Shown here piece by piece: positions 35,647 through 44,236 of a stretch of 64,000 bases of DNA. Under the pieces are notes generated by a model. That model saw nothing but the letters and a program-made list of their open reading frames with translations. It was not told where the DNA came from and searched no databases. How positions within the stretch are numbered: the first letter of the stretch is position 1; each line of letters starts with the position of its first letter. A program made the translations under genes and the position numbers. The stretch is from Paraburkholderia sp. BL10I2N1 (GTDB lineage: Bacteria; Pseudomonadota; Gammaproteobacteria; Burkholderiales; Burkholderiaceae): positions 1,550,001 through 1,614,000 of the forward strand of contig NZ_SNWA01000001.1 of assembly GCF_004361815.1 (NCBI RefSeq), in the 5' to 3' direction.

Positions 35647-36570
35647 TCACGATGACTGGACGCGGCGCGCGGCCGACGGCACCGCCGTCAGCATCGCGTC
35701 CCACGCAAAGCGGGCGCTCACTGTGGTGCCCCGAGCGTGTTTCCTGCCGCTGCGTCCGGTTCCACCGCCCGAGACGCATAGCTTGCCGTCGAATGTTTCG
35801 CAGCGGGCGCGCATGCCGGTAATCCCGAAGCAGCCACGGTGACCAGGGCGTTGCCGTCTACGGGACGGCAGGCCGGAGCCGTCGTCGCTGATCACGAGTG
35901 TCAGATACCGGCGGCTGGTTTCGAGGCGCACATTCGCGCCCGAAGCCTGCGCATGTTTCGCAACGTTGTTCAGCGCCTCCTGTGCGACGCGGAAGACGGC
36001 CAGTGCGGCATCGGCCGATAAACAGGTCAGCCGCACATCAGCGGCGCAGATGAGACTGGTTCGTAGCCCGGTGCGCCCGGCGAAGTCCTCGACCCATTGC
36101 GACAACGCACCGACGATGCCCGCATCCAGCTGCGGACCGTGCAGTTCCGCGACGGCGCGCCGGATCGCGTCGCACACCGCATCGAGCGAACGGTTTGCCA
36201 CGTCGAGCGCGGCTGCGCATTGGGCGGGGGCATCGGCGGGCAGCCAGGTGTCGACGCTCGCCAGCGCAAAGCGCGTGGCGGTCAGCTCCGCGCCGACGCC
36301 GTCATGCAGTTCGCGCGCCAGATGGCGGCGCGCCGCCTCCTGCGCGTGGGCCAGCTCGCCGGCGAGTTCGCGCACACGGGCGCGCAGGCGCGCAAGTTCG
36401 CGCCCGGCCGCTGGCGGCGCGTCGTCGTTTGGCCGATGCAGGGGAGCGGCGAGGGAAACAGCGGGGGAGGAAACGTCAGAATGAAGGTCGGGCGCGGCCA
36501 TGCCGAGGGCGTCCCGCGCGACGGGAAGGGGCGTATTCGCGTTAATCGGTATGACAATCGACGTATCCAT
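35647..36570 (-). CDS. Soluble histidine kinase, HisKA_3 (NarX/DegS type)
   Basis: A 307-residue kinase without any transmembrane segment or named sensor domain. An Ala/Pro-rich N-terminus (1-55) leads to a helix (ELARLRARVRELAGELAHAQEAA). The HisKA_3 box RRHLARELHDGVGAELTATR follows, with phospho-acceptor His89. The HATPase part has VAQEALNNVAKHAQ (N box), VISDDGSGLP and FGITGMRARCETF (G boxes). The start at 36570 follows GGGAGAG; an upstream in-frame ATG (36624) is less likely. With no sensor, it probably responds to a cytosolic signal or partner protein. Confidence 0.9.
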   Translation of the reverse strand: MDTSIVIPINANTPLPVARDALGMAAPDLHSDVSSPAVSLAAPLHRPNDDAPPAAGRELARLRARVRELAGELAHAQEAARRHLARELHDGVGAELTATRFALASVDTWLPADAPAQCAAALDVANRSLDAVCDAIRRAVAELHGPQLDAGIVGALSQWVEDFAGRTGLRTSLICAADVRLTCLSADAALAVFRVAQEALNNVAKHAQASGANVRLETSRRYLTLVISDDGSGLPSRRRQRPGHRGCFGITGMRARCETFDGKLCVSGGGTGRSGRKHARGTTVSARFAWDAMLTAVPSAARRVQSS

Positions 36571-37145
36571 GACTCTCCCTCTCAGGAAGCGGCTTCGACA
36601 GCTAACCGTGCGCGCGTCGACCACCCGAAAACAGAGGCACCGGTGCGAGCCTCCGACCTCTCGATGGATCCGGCGCGACCTCCGCGCGACGGATAATCGC
36701 TACGCTCAGACGTAACGAAATTTACATTCAGTAACAAGAAAGCCGGTGTTCTGGCACGTTTGTTCTGCTTTCGATGCTGCGCGGCGATGATATCTCAAAA
36801 AAAGAAAAAATGCAGACCCACCAAGGGTTAGCGCTGCTTTTTCATGCAATGGTTGACAAGCGTGCGGGTGAGGCGTGTAGGAAGAATGCTGACAGCTTAA
36901 GGTAAGTGTCAGTCGCGAATTTGTAACGTAAATCCGGCTGACCCGAACATATGCACAATGCCTGCAGGTTTTGGGGGTGGAGCGCGAAAAACAGGCGCAA
37001 ATAGAGGCCGGAGCGCCAGGCGGAAAATGGCGTCAGTTGTTGTTTCCGGAAGATATTCACGTCCGGAAAACAAAAACCGGAGCATCGCGCTCCGGTTTAG
37101 AGTGTTGCTGGCTGGCAACCAATAGGACGCCAGCGTGAGGCTGCG
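36571..37145. other. Intergenic region, kinase to fpr
   Basis: 575 bp, AT-richer than its surroundings (runs of A/T near 36720-36810), presumably holding the kinase promoter at its left side and the fpr terminator at its right end. ORFs here are short, with no recognised product. Confidence 0.5.
37063..37098 (-). terminator. Intrinsic terminator of fpr
   Basis: On the minus strand a perfect 10-bp stem AAACCGGAGC / GCTCCGGTTT (37074-37083 and 37089-37098) is followed by the T-rich TTTTTGTTTT, 48 bp after the fpr stop. Confidence 0.85.
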
Positions 37146-37916
37146 CTAGCCCACGAACGCCTTCTCGATGACGTAGTGGCCAGGCTTGTTGTTGCTGCCT
37201 TCCTGGAAACCCAGCCCGTCCAGCAGTTCGCGCGTGTCGCGCAGCATGTGCGGGCTGCCGCAGAGCATCACGCGGTCGTTTTCGAGCGAGAAATGCGGCA
37301 GATCGAGGTCTTCGAACAATTTCTTCGTTTCGATCAGTTCGGTGATACGGCCGCGGTTCTGGAATACCTCACGCGTCACCGTCGGGTAGTACACCAGCTT
37401 TTCCTGGATCAGTTCGCCCAGATGCTCGTGCGCCGGCAGGTGGTCGGTGATGTATTCCTTGTACGCGAGTTCGTCGACGAAACGGCAGGTGTGCGTGAGC
37501 ACCACTTTCTCGTAGCGGTCGTAGACGTCCGGGTCCTTGATGATCGACATGAACGGCGCGAGGCCCGTGCCGGTCGACAGCAGCCACAGCGTCTTGCCGG
37601 GCAGCAGGTTGTCGGCCATCAGCGTGCCGGTCGGCTTCTTGCCGATCAGGACCTGGTCGCCGACCTTCAGATGCTGCAGCCGCGACGTCAGCGGGCCGTC
37701 CTGCACCTTGATGCTCAGAAATTCGAGGTTTTCTTCGTAGTTCGCGCTTGCCATGCTGTACGCACGGATCAGCGGCTTGCCTTCGACTTCGAGGCCCACC
37801 ATCGTGAACTGGCCGTTTTCGAAGCGGAAGGACGCATCGCGCGTGCAGGTGAAGCTGAAAAGCGTATCGGTCCAGTGATGGACGCTCAGGACGGTTTGTG
37901 GATTCAGGTTGCTCAT
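37146..37916 (-). CDS. fpr: Ferredoxin--NADP reductase
   Basis: A 256-residue FAD flavoprotein that exchanges electrons between NADPH and ferredoxin or flavodoxin. The FAD site is visible as IRAYSMASANYEENLEFLSIKV (the R-x-Y-S/T motif) and the NADP site as LLSTGTGLAPFMSII. The C-terminus ends EGSNNKPGHYVIEKAFVG, the bacterial subclass I type in which the final residues stack on FAD. The start at 37916 (MSNLNPQTVLSVHHWTDTLF) is fixed by the family; the preceding 34 in-frame codons look non-coding. In proteobacteria it often serves oxidative-stress repair. Confidence 0.95.
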   Translation of the reverse strand: MSNLNPQTVLSVHHWTDTLFSFTCTRDASFRFENGQFTMVGLEVEGKPLIRAYSMASANYEENLEFLSIKVQDGPLTSRLQHLKVGDQVLIGKKPTGTLMADNLLPGKTLWLLSTGTGLAPFMSIIKDPDVYDRYEKVVLTHTCRFVDELAYKEYITDHLPAHEHLGELIQEKLVYYPTVTREVFQNRGRITELIETKKLFEDLDLPHFSLENDRVMLCGSPHMLRDTRELLDGLGFQEGSNNKPGHYVIEKAFVG

Positions 37917-38486
37917 GGCTTCTGGGATAGTGCGAAAACAGGGGCTGCTGGACAAACGCGCCGGCCAGCACAGCAAGGGCGAAAGAGCGCAAGCCCGCCT
38001 GCTGCGAACGATGCGCAATCTGCTATTTTACCGCGCCTGCTTCCGAACGGTGGCGGCGCGGCGTTTTGCGCGCGGTGAAACAGATTTCGCAGGCTTTTCC
38101 GGCACCGGGTACGGCAGGAGCGGAGGTCTGGAACGCAAGCGCAGCAAGGTGCGGCCAGGAGTGCAGCAAAAGTGCGAGGGAGGCGCTCAAACCGCGCAGC
38201 GGAGGCGGCTATCCGGCGTCTGGAGCCAGCGCTGACGGGGCGCTCGCTCGTACAACGACGTGTCGATGATACCGAATCCCGCGATGCGCCGCAGCATTGA
38301 CCCTGCTGACGGCAGGTCAACTTGGCCTGAAAGCAGGTTTCTTCAGGGCCGCCGAAGTGTGGCGGCAAGCCGCCGCTGGGCACATCGTTGTCGCACCAGG
38401 CCGGCTCACGAATCAACCGCTTGAGGACATGGCAGGGGCGACGCTACAGGGCGTGCCCGCCAATCAGGTCCACCGCCGCGGCCCGC
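37917..38486. other. Intergenic region upstream of fpr
   Basis: 570 bp without a recognisable gene. A small hairpin GCCGCC ... GGCGGC lies at 38350-38369. ORFs present are Arg/Ser/Pro-rich shadow reading frames with no ribosome binding site. Presumably contains the fpr promoter. Confidence 0.5.
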
Positions 38487-39131
38487 TCAGCTTTCCGCCG
38501 CCAGCTTCGCCCCCAGGCCGACGAGCACCGCGCCGCACAGCCCGTCGATCGGCCGACGCAGGCGGCGATAGCCGCGCTGCGTGCGCTCGGTGGCGAACAT
38601 CAGCGCGACGCTGCCGTACCAGCCCGCCGAGAGCGTCGAGATCATCGCCAGCACCACGCCGTAGAACCATAGCGGCGCGTGCTGCGGAAACGTTGTCGCG
38701 AAGACGCTGGTCCAGAACACGCACGATTTCGGATTCGTGAGGCAGGTGACGAGGCCTGTGCGCCACGCGCGGAAGTGGGCGGCCGAATCGGCCGCAGGCG
38801 GCGGCGTGTCCGCGATGACCGGTGTTTCGCCGCGCTTCGCGCTGGCTCGCAGCAGCTTGAAGCCAAAATAGATCAGGTACACGGCGCCTCCGATGCGGAT
38901 GCCGTTATACAGCCAGTCAATCTTTTGCAGAACGGTGGCAAGACCGAGCATCGCGAGGGCCGCCCAGATCGTCGATGCGGTGCCGACGCCGAGCGCCGAC
39001 GCCGCGCCCAGCCGCCGCCGGCCAGCGAGCGACAGCTGGGTGATCATGAAGAAGTTCGGCCCCGGACTCATCGCCGCGACCAGGTAGACGACGGCGATCT
39101 GCAGCAGGATCGGGAGATAGTGATAGGACAT
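38487..39131 (-). CDS. LysE/RhtB family amino acid exporter
   Basis: A 214-residue inner-membrane exporter with about six helices. The N-terminus YLVAAMSPGPNFFMITQLSLAGRRRLGAASALGVGTAS contains the family's SPGPN motif, and LTNPKSCVFWTSVF is the second conserved block. RhtB-type proteins export homoserine, threonine, lysine or related amino acids. It is a leftward single gene; no LysG-type regulator is adjacent. Confidence 0.92.
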   Translation of the reverse strand: MSYHYLPILLQIAVVYLVAAMSPGPNFFMITQLSLAGRRRLGAASALGVGTASTIWAALAMLGLATVLQKIDWLYNGIRIGGAVYLIYFGFKLLRASAKRGETPVIADTPPPAADSAAHFRAWRTGLVTCLTNPKSCVFWTSVFATTFPQHAPLWFYGVVLAMISTLSAGWYGSVALMFATERTQRGYRRLRRPIDGLCGAVLVGLGAKLAAES

Positions 39132-39253
39132 GTCGTTTCGCAGGATGAAGCCCGAGGGTCATCGGGCGCGCGGGAAGGAAAGCGCAATTTTACTGTGCTT
39201 GCTGCGGATTTTCCCTGCAGGCATCGCCTCGACAGGAGCGAGGCCACGCTCGT

Positions 39254-40213
39254 TCAACTCGCCGCCGCACTCCGCTTGCCGCCGCGCTGCTTCAGCACGC
39301 GCGCCTGCAGCACGATCACGAGCAGCAGAAACACGCCGCGAATCACCGACTGCCAATACGCCGACAGGCTGATAAACCCCAGCCCGTTCTCGAAGTTGAG
39401 CAGGTTGAACACCAGTCCGAGCAGCAGCACGCCTGCGATGGTCATCGCGATCGACCCTTCGCCGCCCGTGAGCAGCGTACCGCCGAGCACCACGGCCGAG
39501 ATCGCGAACAGCTCCCAGCCGACGCCCTCGTTAGGCTGTCCCGCGCCGAACTGGGCGGCCAGTATCACCCCGGCGAGTCCGGCCAGCAGCCCGCTCGCCG
39601 CGTACGCCGCGACAAGCGTGCGGTCGACGTTCAAACCCATCAGGCGTGCGGCCTCCTCGCTGCCGCCGATCGCGAGCGAATGCCGTCCGAAGCGCGTGCT
39701 ACGCAGCGCGAGCCAGCCGATCACCGCAGCGGCGAGCGCGACGAGCCCCGGAATGGGCAACCCGAACAGATCGCCCTGGCCGAAGTTGCCGAAATTCGAC
39801 TCCGCCGAAATCGACACCGCGTCATTGCGCCCGAGCAGGAGCGCGACTCCGTGTGCACCCAGACTCGTCGCGAGCGTCGTGATGAACGGCAGGATCTTGA
39901 GCCTCGTGATCACGAGTCCGTTCAGCACGCCCACGGCAAGCCCGGCTGCTGCGCCGGCGAGCACCGCGATCCAGCCGCCATATGGGCTCGCCAGCGCCGC
40001 GACGACGCTGGAAAGCGCGGCCACCGTGCCTACCGACAGATCGATACCGCCCGTGATGATGACGAACGCCATGCCGACGGAAATCAGCGCGAACATCGAG
40101 TTGTAGCGCCAGAACGAAGTGATGTTGTACGAGGACGCGAAATGCTCGTAGCGCACGAGCCCAAGCACAAGGAGGGCAACGAGTGCGAGCAGGATCGGAA
40201 GGTTCTTTTTCAT
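39254..40213 (-). CDS. yjfF: Sugar ABC transporter permease, YjfF type
   Basis: A 319-residue permease of the ribose/galactofuranose class (BPD_transp_2) with about nine helices. FALISVGMAFVIITGGIDLSVGTVAALSSVV is the hallmark loop and helix. The N-terminus MKKNLPILLALVALLVLG resembles YjfF of E. coli, the second permease of the galactofuranose importer YtfQRT-YjfF. The start at 40213 is preferred to an in-frame ATG 19 codons upstream, which overlaps the preceding permease gene. It is the last gene of the four-gene importer operon. Confidence 0.9.
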   Translation of the reverse strand: MKKNLPILLALVALLVLGLVRYEHFASSYNITSFWRYNSMFALISVGMAFVIITGGIDLSVGTVAALSSVVAALASPYGGWIAVLAGAAAGLAVGVLNGLVITRLKILPFITTLATSLGAHGVALLLGRNDAVSISAESNFGNFGQGDLFGLPIPGLVALAAAVIGWLALRSTRFGRHSLAIGGSEEAARLMGLNVDRTLVAAYAASGLLAGLAGVILAAQFGAGQPNEGVGWELFAISAVVLGGTLLTGGEGSIAMTIAGVLLLGLVFNLLNFENGLGFISLSAYWQSVIRGVFLLLVIVLQARVLKQRGGKRSAAAS

Positions 40214-40235
40214 CGCAATCGAATTTCGTGGGAGG

Positions 40236-41252
40236 TCAGCGCGAGCGCCGCTGCACATACACGGCGGCAATGATGATGCCCGCCTTCACGACGAGCGCGG
40301 CCGCATCGGGAATGCCGTGCGCGAGCAGGGTATAACGCAGCAACTGGATGATCAGGGCACCGATCAGCGTGCCACCGATGTATGCCTTGCCGCCCGTCAG
40401 CGCCGTGCCGCCGACGGCCACCGCGGCAATCGCATCGAGTTCGATGCCGAGCCCGACTACGTTCGCGTCCGACGACGAATTCACCGAAATCGAGATCAGG
40501 CCGGCGAGGCCCGCCAGCGCCGCGCACACCGTGTAGGCGATCAGCTTCACGCGCGCGGTCGGCACGCCGCACAGGTACGCGGCCTTCTCGTTGCCGCCGG
40601 TGACGAGCAGATATTGGCCGAACAGCGTCTTGCGCACGATCCAGACGAAAAGACTCACCAGCGCGAACATCAGCAGCACCTGAAACGGCACGCCGCCGAC
40701 CTTGCCGAGCGCAATCCACTGGAAGGCCGGGTTGTCGAACGCCTGCAGGCTGCCGTCGGTGACCACCTGCGCGATTCCGCGTCCCGCGATGAACAGCACC
40801 AGCGTCGCGACAATCGGCTGCACCGATAATCGCGTGACCAGCAGGCCGTTGAACACACCGCAAACCGCTGCGGCCAGTACCGGCAGCACAAAGGCTAGCG
40901 CCACGCCCGTCGGCCCCGCGATGTTCATGAACAGCATCGGCGCGAGTGCGCCCGAAATCGCCATCGACGCGCCCACCGACAGATCGATCCCGCCCGTCGC
41001 GACCACCAGTGTCATGCCGATGCCGACGATCACGATCGTCACCACCTGAGTCAGGTTGACGTTGAAGGTCTGCAGCGACCAGAAGTGCGGCGTGAAAATC
41101 AGATTGAAGACGAGCATCGCGAGCAGCACGATGATCTCGCGCTGGATCGGGATGCGTCGACGCGCGCGCGTCTTGCCGTCGGATGCGGACAACGCGGCCG
41201 TGGCGGGTGCGGGCAGCGGTGCGGCGTCATTGCGCAGCGACTCATGAGCCAT
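40236..41252 (-). CDS. ytfT: Sugar ABC transporter permease, YtfT type
   Basis: A 338-residue permease with the same hallmark as its partner (VVATGGIDLSVGASMAISGALAPMLF), a longer polar N-terminus (about 40 residues) and EIIVLLAMLVFNLIFTPHFWSLQTFN as first helix, as in YtfT. It pairs with YjfF to form the membrane channel of the importer. The ATG at 41252 overlaps the ATPase gene stop by 11 bp; an ATG 8 codons earlier is possible. Confidence 0.9.
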   Translation of the reverse strand: MAHESLRNDAAPLPAPATAALSASDGKTRARRRIPIQREIIVLLAMLVFNLIFTPHFWSLQTFNVNLTQVVTIVIVGIGMTLVVATGGIDLSVGASMAISGALAPMLFMNIAGPTGVALAFVLPVLAAAVCGVFNGLLVTRLSVQPIVATLVLFIAGRGIAQVVTDGSLQAFDNPAFQWIALGKVGGVPFQVLLMFALVSLFVWIVRKTLFGQYLLVTGGNEKAAYLCGVPTARVKLIAYTVCAALAGLAGLISISVNSSSDANVVGLGIELDAIAAVAVGGTALTGGKAYIGGTLIGALIIQLLRYTLLAHGIPDAAALVVKAGIIIAAVYVQRRSR

Positions 41253-42867
41253 GGCGACCGCCCTCCAGCGCGTCATCGATGTGTGCCGCGTTCACTGCTT
41301 CGGCCAGTTGCGACGGGCCTTCGCTACCGTACGCAATGGCATCCATGATCGAAGCCTCGCTCATTTCGGTACCGTTCAGTTGGGCGACCGTGCGACCGTC
41401 GCGGATCACGACGGCGCGATCGGCCACGGCGGTCAGTTCTTCCAGTTCCGAGGCGGACAGCAAGACCGCCAATCCCGAATCGCGCAGCTCGCGCACGATT
41501 TTCGCCACGTCGGCTTTCGCGCCGACGTCGATGCCGCGCGTGGGTTCGTCGAGCAACAGCAGCTTCGGTTGCGTGGCGAGCCAGCGCGCGAGCAGCACCT
41601 TCTGCTGATTGCCGCCGGACAGTTCGCGGACCGGTTGATCCGGCGAGCGCAGCTTGATGCCAAGCGACCCGATGAAGCGCTCGACGATCGCCTGCTGACG
41701 CTTCACGTCGACGATGCCGTGCTTCGACAGCGTGCGCAGGCAGACGAGCGTGAGGTTGTCGCGCACCGACAGTTCCGGAACGATGCCTTCGGCCTTGCGG
41801 TCTTCGGTCAGATACGCGAGGCCGCGTGCGATCGCGTCCTGCGGCGACTTCAGCGCCACAGGCTTGCCGTCGATTTCCAGTGTGCCTCGCGCCACCGGAT
41901 CGGCGCCGAACAGCAGCCGCATCGTCTCCGTGCGACCGGAGCCGAGCAGGCCGGCGAGGCCGACTGCTTCGCCCGCGTGCACGTCGAGCGATACGTCGCT
42001 CACCTTGGGATGAAGGGCGAGATGCTGCGCCGAGAGGGTCTGCGAGCCGCGGCGTGCGAGATTGGCCTCGCGGGCGGCGCTATCGTCCTGCACGACGGCG
42101 GCGAGCGTGCGGCCGAGCATCGTCGTCACGAGTTGCAGCTTGCCCATGTCGGCCATCGCACTTTGCGCGACCGTCTGACCGTCACGCATCACGGTGACGC
42201 GATCACACAGCGCATACAGTTCGTCGAGCCGGTGCGAGACGAAAATCACCGCGCGACCGTCGTCGCGCAGCTTGCGCACGACGTTAAAGAGCAACTCCAC
42301 TTCGCGCTCGTCGAGCGACGAAGTGGATTCGTCCATGATCACCATCTTCGCGTCCGACGACACTGCGCGCGCGAGCGCCACCATCTGCTGGATCGCAGTC
42401 GAATAGCTGCTGACGCGTTTCGTTACATCGATCTGCAAGCCGAACGATTCGAGCAGCGCGGCGGCGCGTTGCCGCACGGCGCGCCAGTCGATCAGTCCGA
42501 AGCGGCGCGGCTCGCGTCCGAGAAAGATGTTTTCCGCGACCGAGCGGAACGGGACCAGATTGATCTCCTGATAGATCGTGCTGATGCCCGCTTCGCGCGC
42601 TTCCTTGGGCGTGCGGAACTCGATCTCGCGCCCTTCGAAACGAATGATCCCACCCGAGCGGCGGTAGGCCCCCGTCAGGATCTTGATCATCGTCGACTTG
42701 CCGGCGCCGTTCTGGCCGATCAGCGCATGCACTTCGCCCGCCGCGACTCTCAGCTGGGCGTTGCGCAATGCGGGGACGCCGCCGAAGCTGATCTGGATGT
42801 CCTGCATCTCCAGCAGCGGCGGGCGGATGAGGCTGGACGCTGGTATCTGGCTACCGGTGTGGGTCAC
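41242..42867 (-). CDS. ytfR: Sugar ABC transporter ATPase, YtfR type (two ATP-binding domains)
   Basis: A 541-residue tandem ATPase. Domain 1 has Walker A GQNGAGKST and signature YSTAIQQMVALARAVS with MVIMDESTSSLDEREV. Domain 2 has the degenerate loop GLLGSGRTE typical of the sugar class, and signature LSGGNQQKVLLARWLA with LLLLDEPTRGIDVGAK. It powers the importer. The start is a GTG at 42867, seven bases after AGGAGG; the long in-frame upstream extension runs through an intergenic hairpin and is rejected. Confidence 0.94.
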   Translation of the reverse strand: MTHTGSQIPASSLIRPPLLEMQDIQISFGGVPALRNAQLRVAAGEVHALIGQNGAGKSTMIKILTGAYRRSGGIIRFEGREIEFRTPKEAREAGISTIYQEINLVPFRSVAENIFLGREPRRFGLIDWRAVRQRAAALLESFGLQIDVTKRVSSYSTAIQQMVALARAVSSDAKMVIMDESTSSLDEREVELLFNVVRKLRDDGRAVIFVSHRLDELYALCDRVTVMRDGQTVAQSAMADMGKLQLVTTMLGRTLAAVVQDDSAAREANLARRGSQTLSAQHLALHPKVSDVSLDVHAGEAVGLAGLLGSGRTETMRLLFGADPVARGTLEIDGKPVALKSPQDAIARGLAYLTEDRKAEGIVPELSVRDNLTLVCLRTLSKHGIVDVKRQQAIVERFIGSLGIKLRSPDQPVRELSGGNQQKVLLARWLATQPKLLLLDEPTRGIDVGAKADVAKIVRELRDSGLAVLLSASELEELTAVADRAVVIRDGRTVAQLNGTEMSEASIMDAIAYGSEGPSQLAEAVNAAHIDDALEGGRHGS

Positions 42868-42981
42868 GTATGTCCTCCTGATGCACGGCCTGGGCAGCGC
42901 GGCGTGACGTCTGCGAGAGGGTAAGCCTGGATTCCGCCAGGCGCAGAGGGTCGTCCAGTGTGCGCTTGCGACATAACAAAG

Positions 42982-43019
42982 CGAAGCGACGGCCCGCGCC
43001 AGACGGGCACGCCGCTTCG
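42982..43019. repeat. Intergenic stem-loop between ytfQ and ytfR
   Basis: CGAAGCG (42982-42988) faces CGCTTCG (43013-43019), with an inner GCCCG/CGGGC stem. It lies in the 230-bp gap after the binding-protein gene. Such hairpins often protect the upstream message end so that the binding protein is made in excess; it has no T run, so is not a strong terminator. Confidence 0.6.
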
Positions 43020-43097
43020 AACCCTTCACGTCAACCGGGTGCGACAGCGCCCGGATTCAGCACCTGCCCGAACCGCATGCGGCGACCCGGCACCTGC

Positions 43098-44105
43098 TCA
43101 ATACCCGTACTGCATGTTTTCCTTGATGTTGCTCTTGTCGTAGAAGCGGTCCGACACCTTCACCCAGACCGGGATCGTTTCGCCCTTCGCATAGCGCTGC
43201 GCCACATCGCACGCGAGCGGCCCGAAGAACGGGCTCGACTGCACGCTTGCACCCAGTTCGCCGGCGGCGATTGCGTCCATGCCGCCCTTCGTGCCGTCGA
43301 TCGTCACGATCTGGATGTCCTTGCCCGGTTGCTTGCCCGCAGCCTTGATCGCTGCGATCGCTCCGAGCGCCATTTCGTCGTTGTGGGCGTACACGGCCGT
43401 GACGTCCGGGTGCGCCTGCAACAGCGTTTCCATCACCTGACGACCCTTGTCGCGCGCGAAATCGCCGCTTTGCGAGGCGATGATCTCCATGCCCGGGTTC
43501 TTCGCGATGATCTCGTCGAAGCCCTTCTTGCGGTCGTTCGCAGCAGACGCGCCGGTGGTGCCTTCCAGCTCGATGATCTTCGCCTTGCCGCCGGTTGCCT
43601 TGACGAGCCAGTCAGCCGCGCGATGGCCCTGATCGATGAAGTCCGAGCCGATGAACGTAATGTAGTCGCGACCGGCCTTCGCGACCGACTGATCGACGTT
43701 GCGGTCGACCAGAATCACCGGAATGCCGGCCTTTTTCGCCTGCAGGACCACCGGTGCGAGCGGCTTTTCTTCACGCGGCGGGAACACGAGCAGATCGACG
43801 TGCTGCGCAATCATGTTCTGGATGTCCGATACCTGCTTCGAATTCGAGCCGTTGGCATCCGTCATCACGACTTGCCAGCCGCACTTGGCGGCGATTTCCT
43901 TGAAGCTTTTCGTTTCCGCGAGACGCCAGGGGTTATTGCTTTCGGTCTGCGCGAAGCCGACCTTTAGTGGGGTTTTGGTGGGGAGTTTGGGCAGTGCATC
44001 GTCGGCGTGCGCCGTCGCGGTGCCAAAGCCGAGTGCCAGCGCAAAAAGCGTTCCGGTGAGCGGACGAACCCGCTGCAAACGCGCCTGCAGTTTAAGCGAC
44101 GTCAT
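43098..44105 (-). CDS. ytfQ: Sugar ABC transporter periplasmic binding protein, YtfQ type
   Basis: A 335-residue periplasmic binding protein. The signal peptide spans about 1-34 (ending GTATAHA). The mature domain begins LKVGFAQTESNNPWRLAETKSFKEIAAKCGW. Segments ELEGTTGASAANDRKKGFDEII, SQSGDFARDKGRQVMETLL and VYAHNDEMALGAIAAIKAAGKQPGKDI closely parallel E. coli YtfQ, the galactofuranose-binding protein. GGAGGAAG precedes the ATG at 44105. It is the first gene of the importer operon. Whether the ligand is a furanose is inference. Confidence 0.93.
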   Translation of the reverse strand: MTSLKLQARLQRVRPLTGTLFALALGFGTATAHADDALPKLPTKTPLKVGFAQTESNNPWRLAETKSFKEIAAKCGWQVVMTDANGSNSKQVSDIQNMIAQHVDLLVFPPREEKPLAPVVLQAKKAGIPVILVDRNVDQSVAKAGRDYITFIGSDFIDQGHRAADWLVKATGGKAKIIELEGTTGASAANDRKKGFDEIIAKNPGMEIIASQSGDFARDKGRQVMETLLQAHPDVTAVYAHNDEMALGAIAAIKAAGKQPGKDIQIVTIDGTKGGMDAIAAGELGASVQSSPFFGPLACDVAQRYAKGETIPVWVKVSDRFYDKSNIKENMQYGY

Positions 44106-44203
44106 GTCTTCCTCCAGTACCAGGTTTAGTTGCTTTTGTGTTGCCTGCGCCGGCCGTCGAGGTCGGCGCCACGTCGACCGGGTGTGGCGATTATTTCATC
44201 GCA

Positions 44204-44236
44204 AATTATTATTAGTCAATCACTAATAATATTAGT
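44204..44236. promoter_or_regulatory. Double LacI-type operator upstream of ytfQ
   Basis: AATTATTATTAGT (44204-44216) and ACTAATAATATTAGT (44222-44236) face each other across 5 bp. The second is itself a palindrome (ACTAAT-AAT-ATTAGT). It sits about 100 bp before ytfQ and overlaps the last codons of the repressor gene. The same ACTAATAAT core recurs at 45368 and 45452. Confidence 0.65.

Noticed and set aside
37913..38416. 167-codon leftward ORF upstream of fpr
   Set aside because: Arg/Ser/Cys/Pro-rich, no domain or ribosome binding site, and its 3' end overlaps the fpr start; probably a chance ORF.
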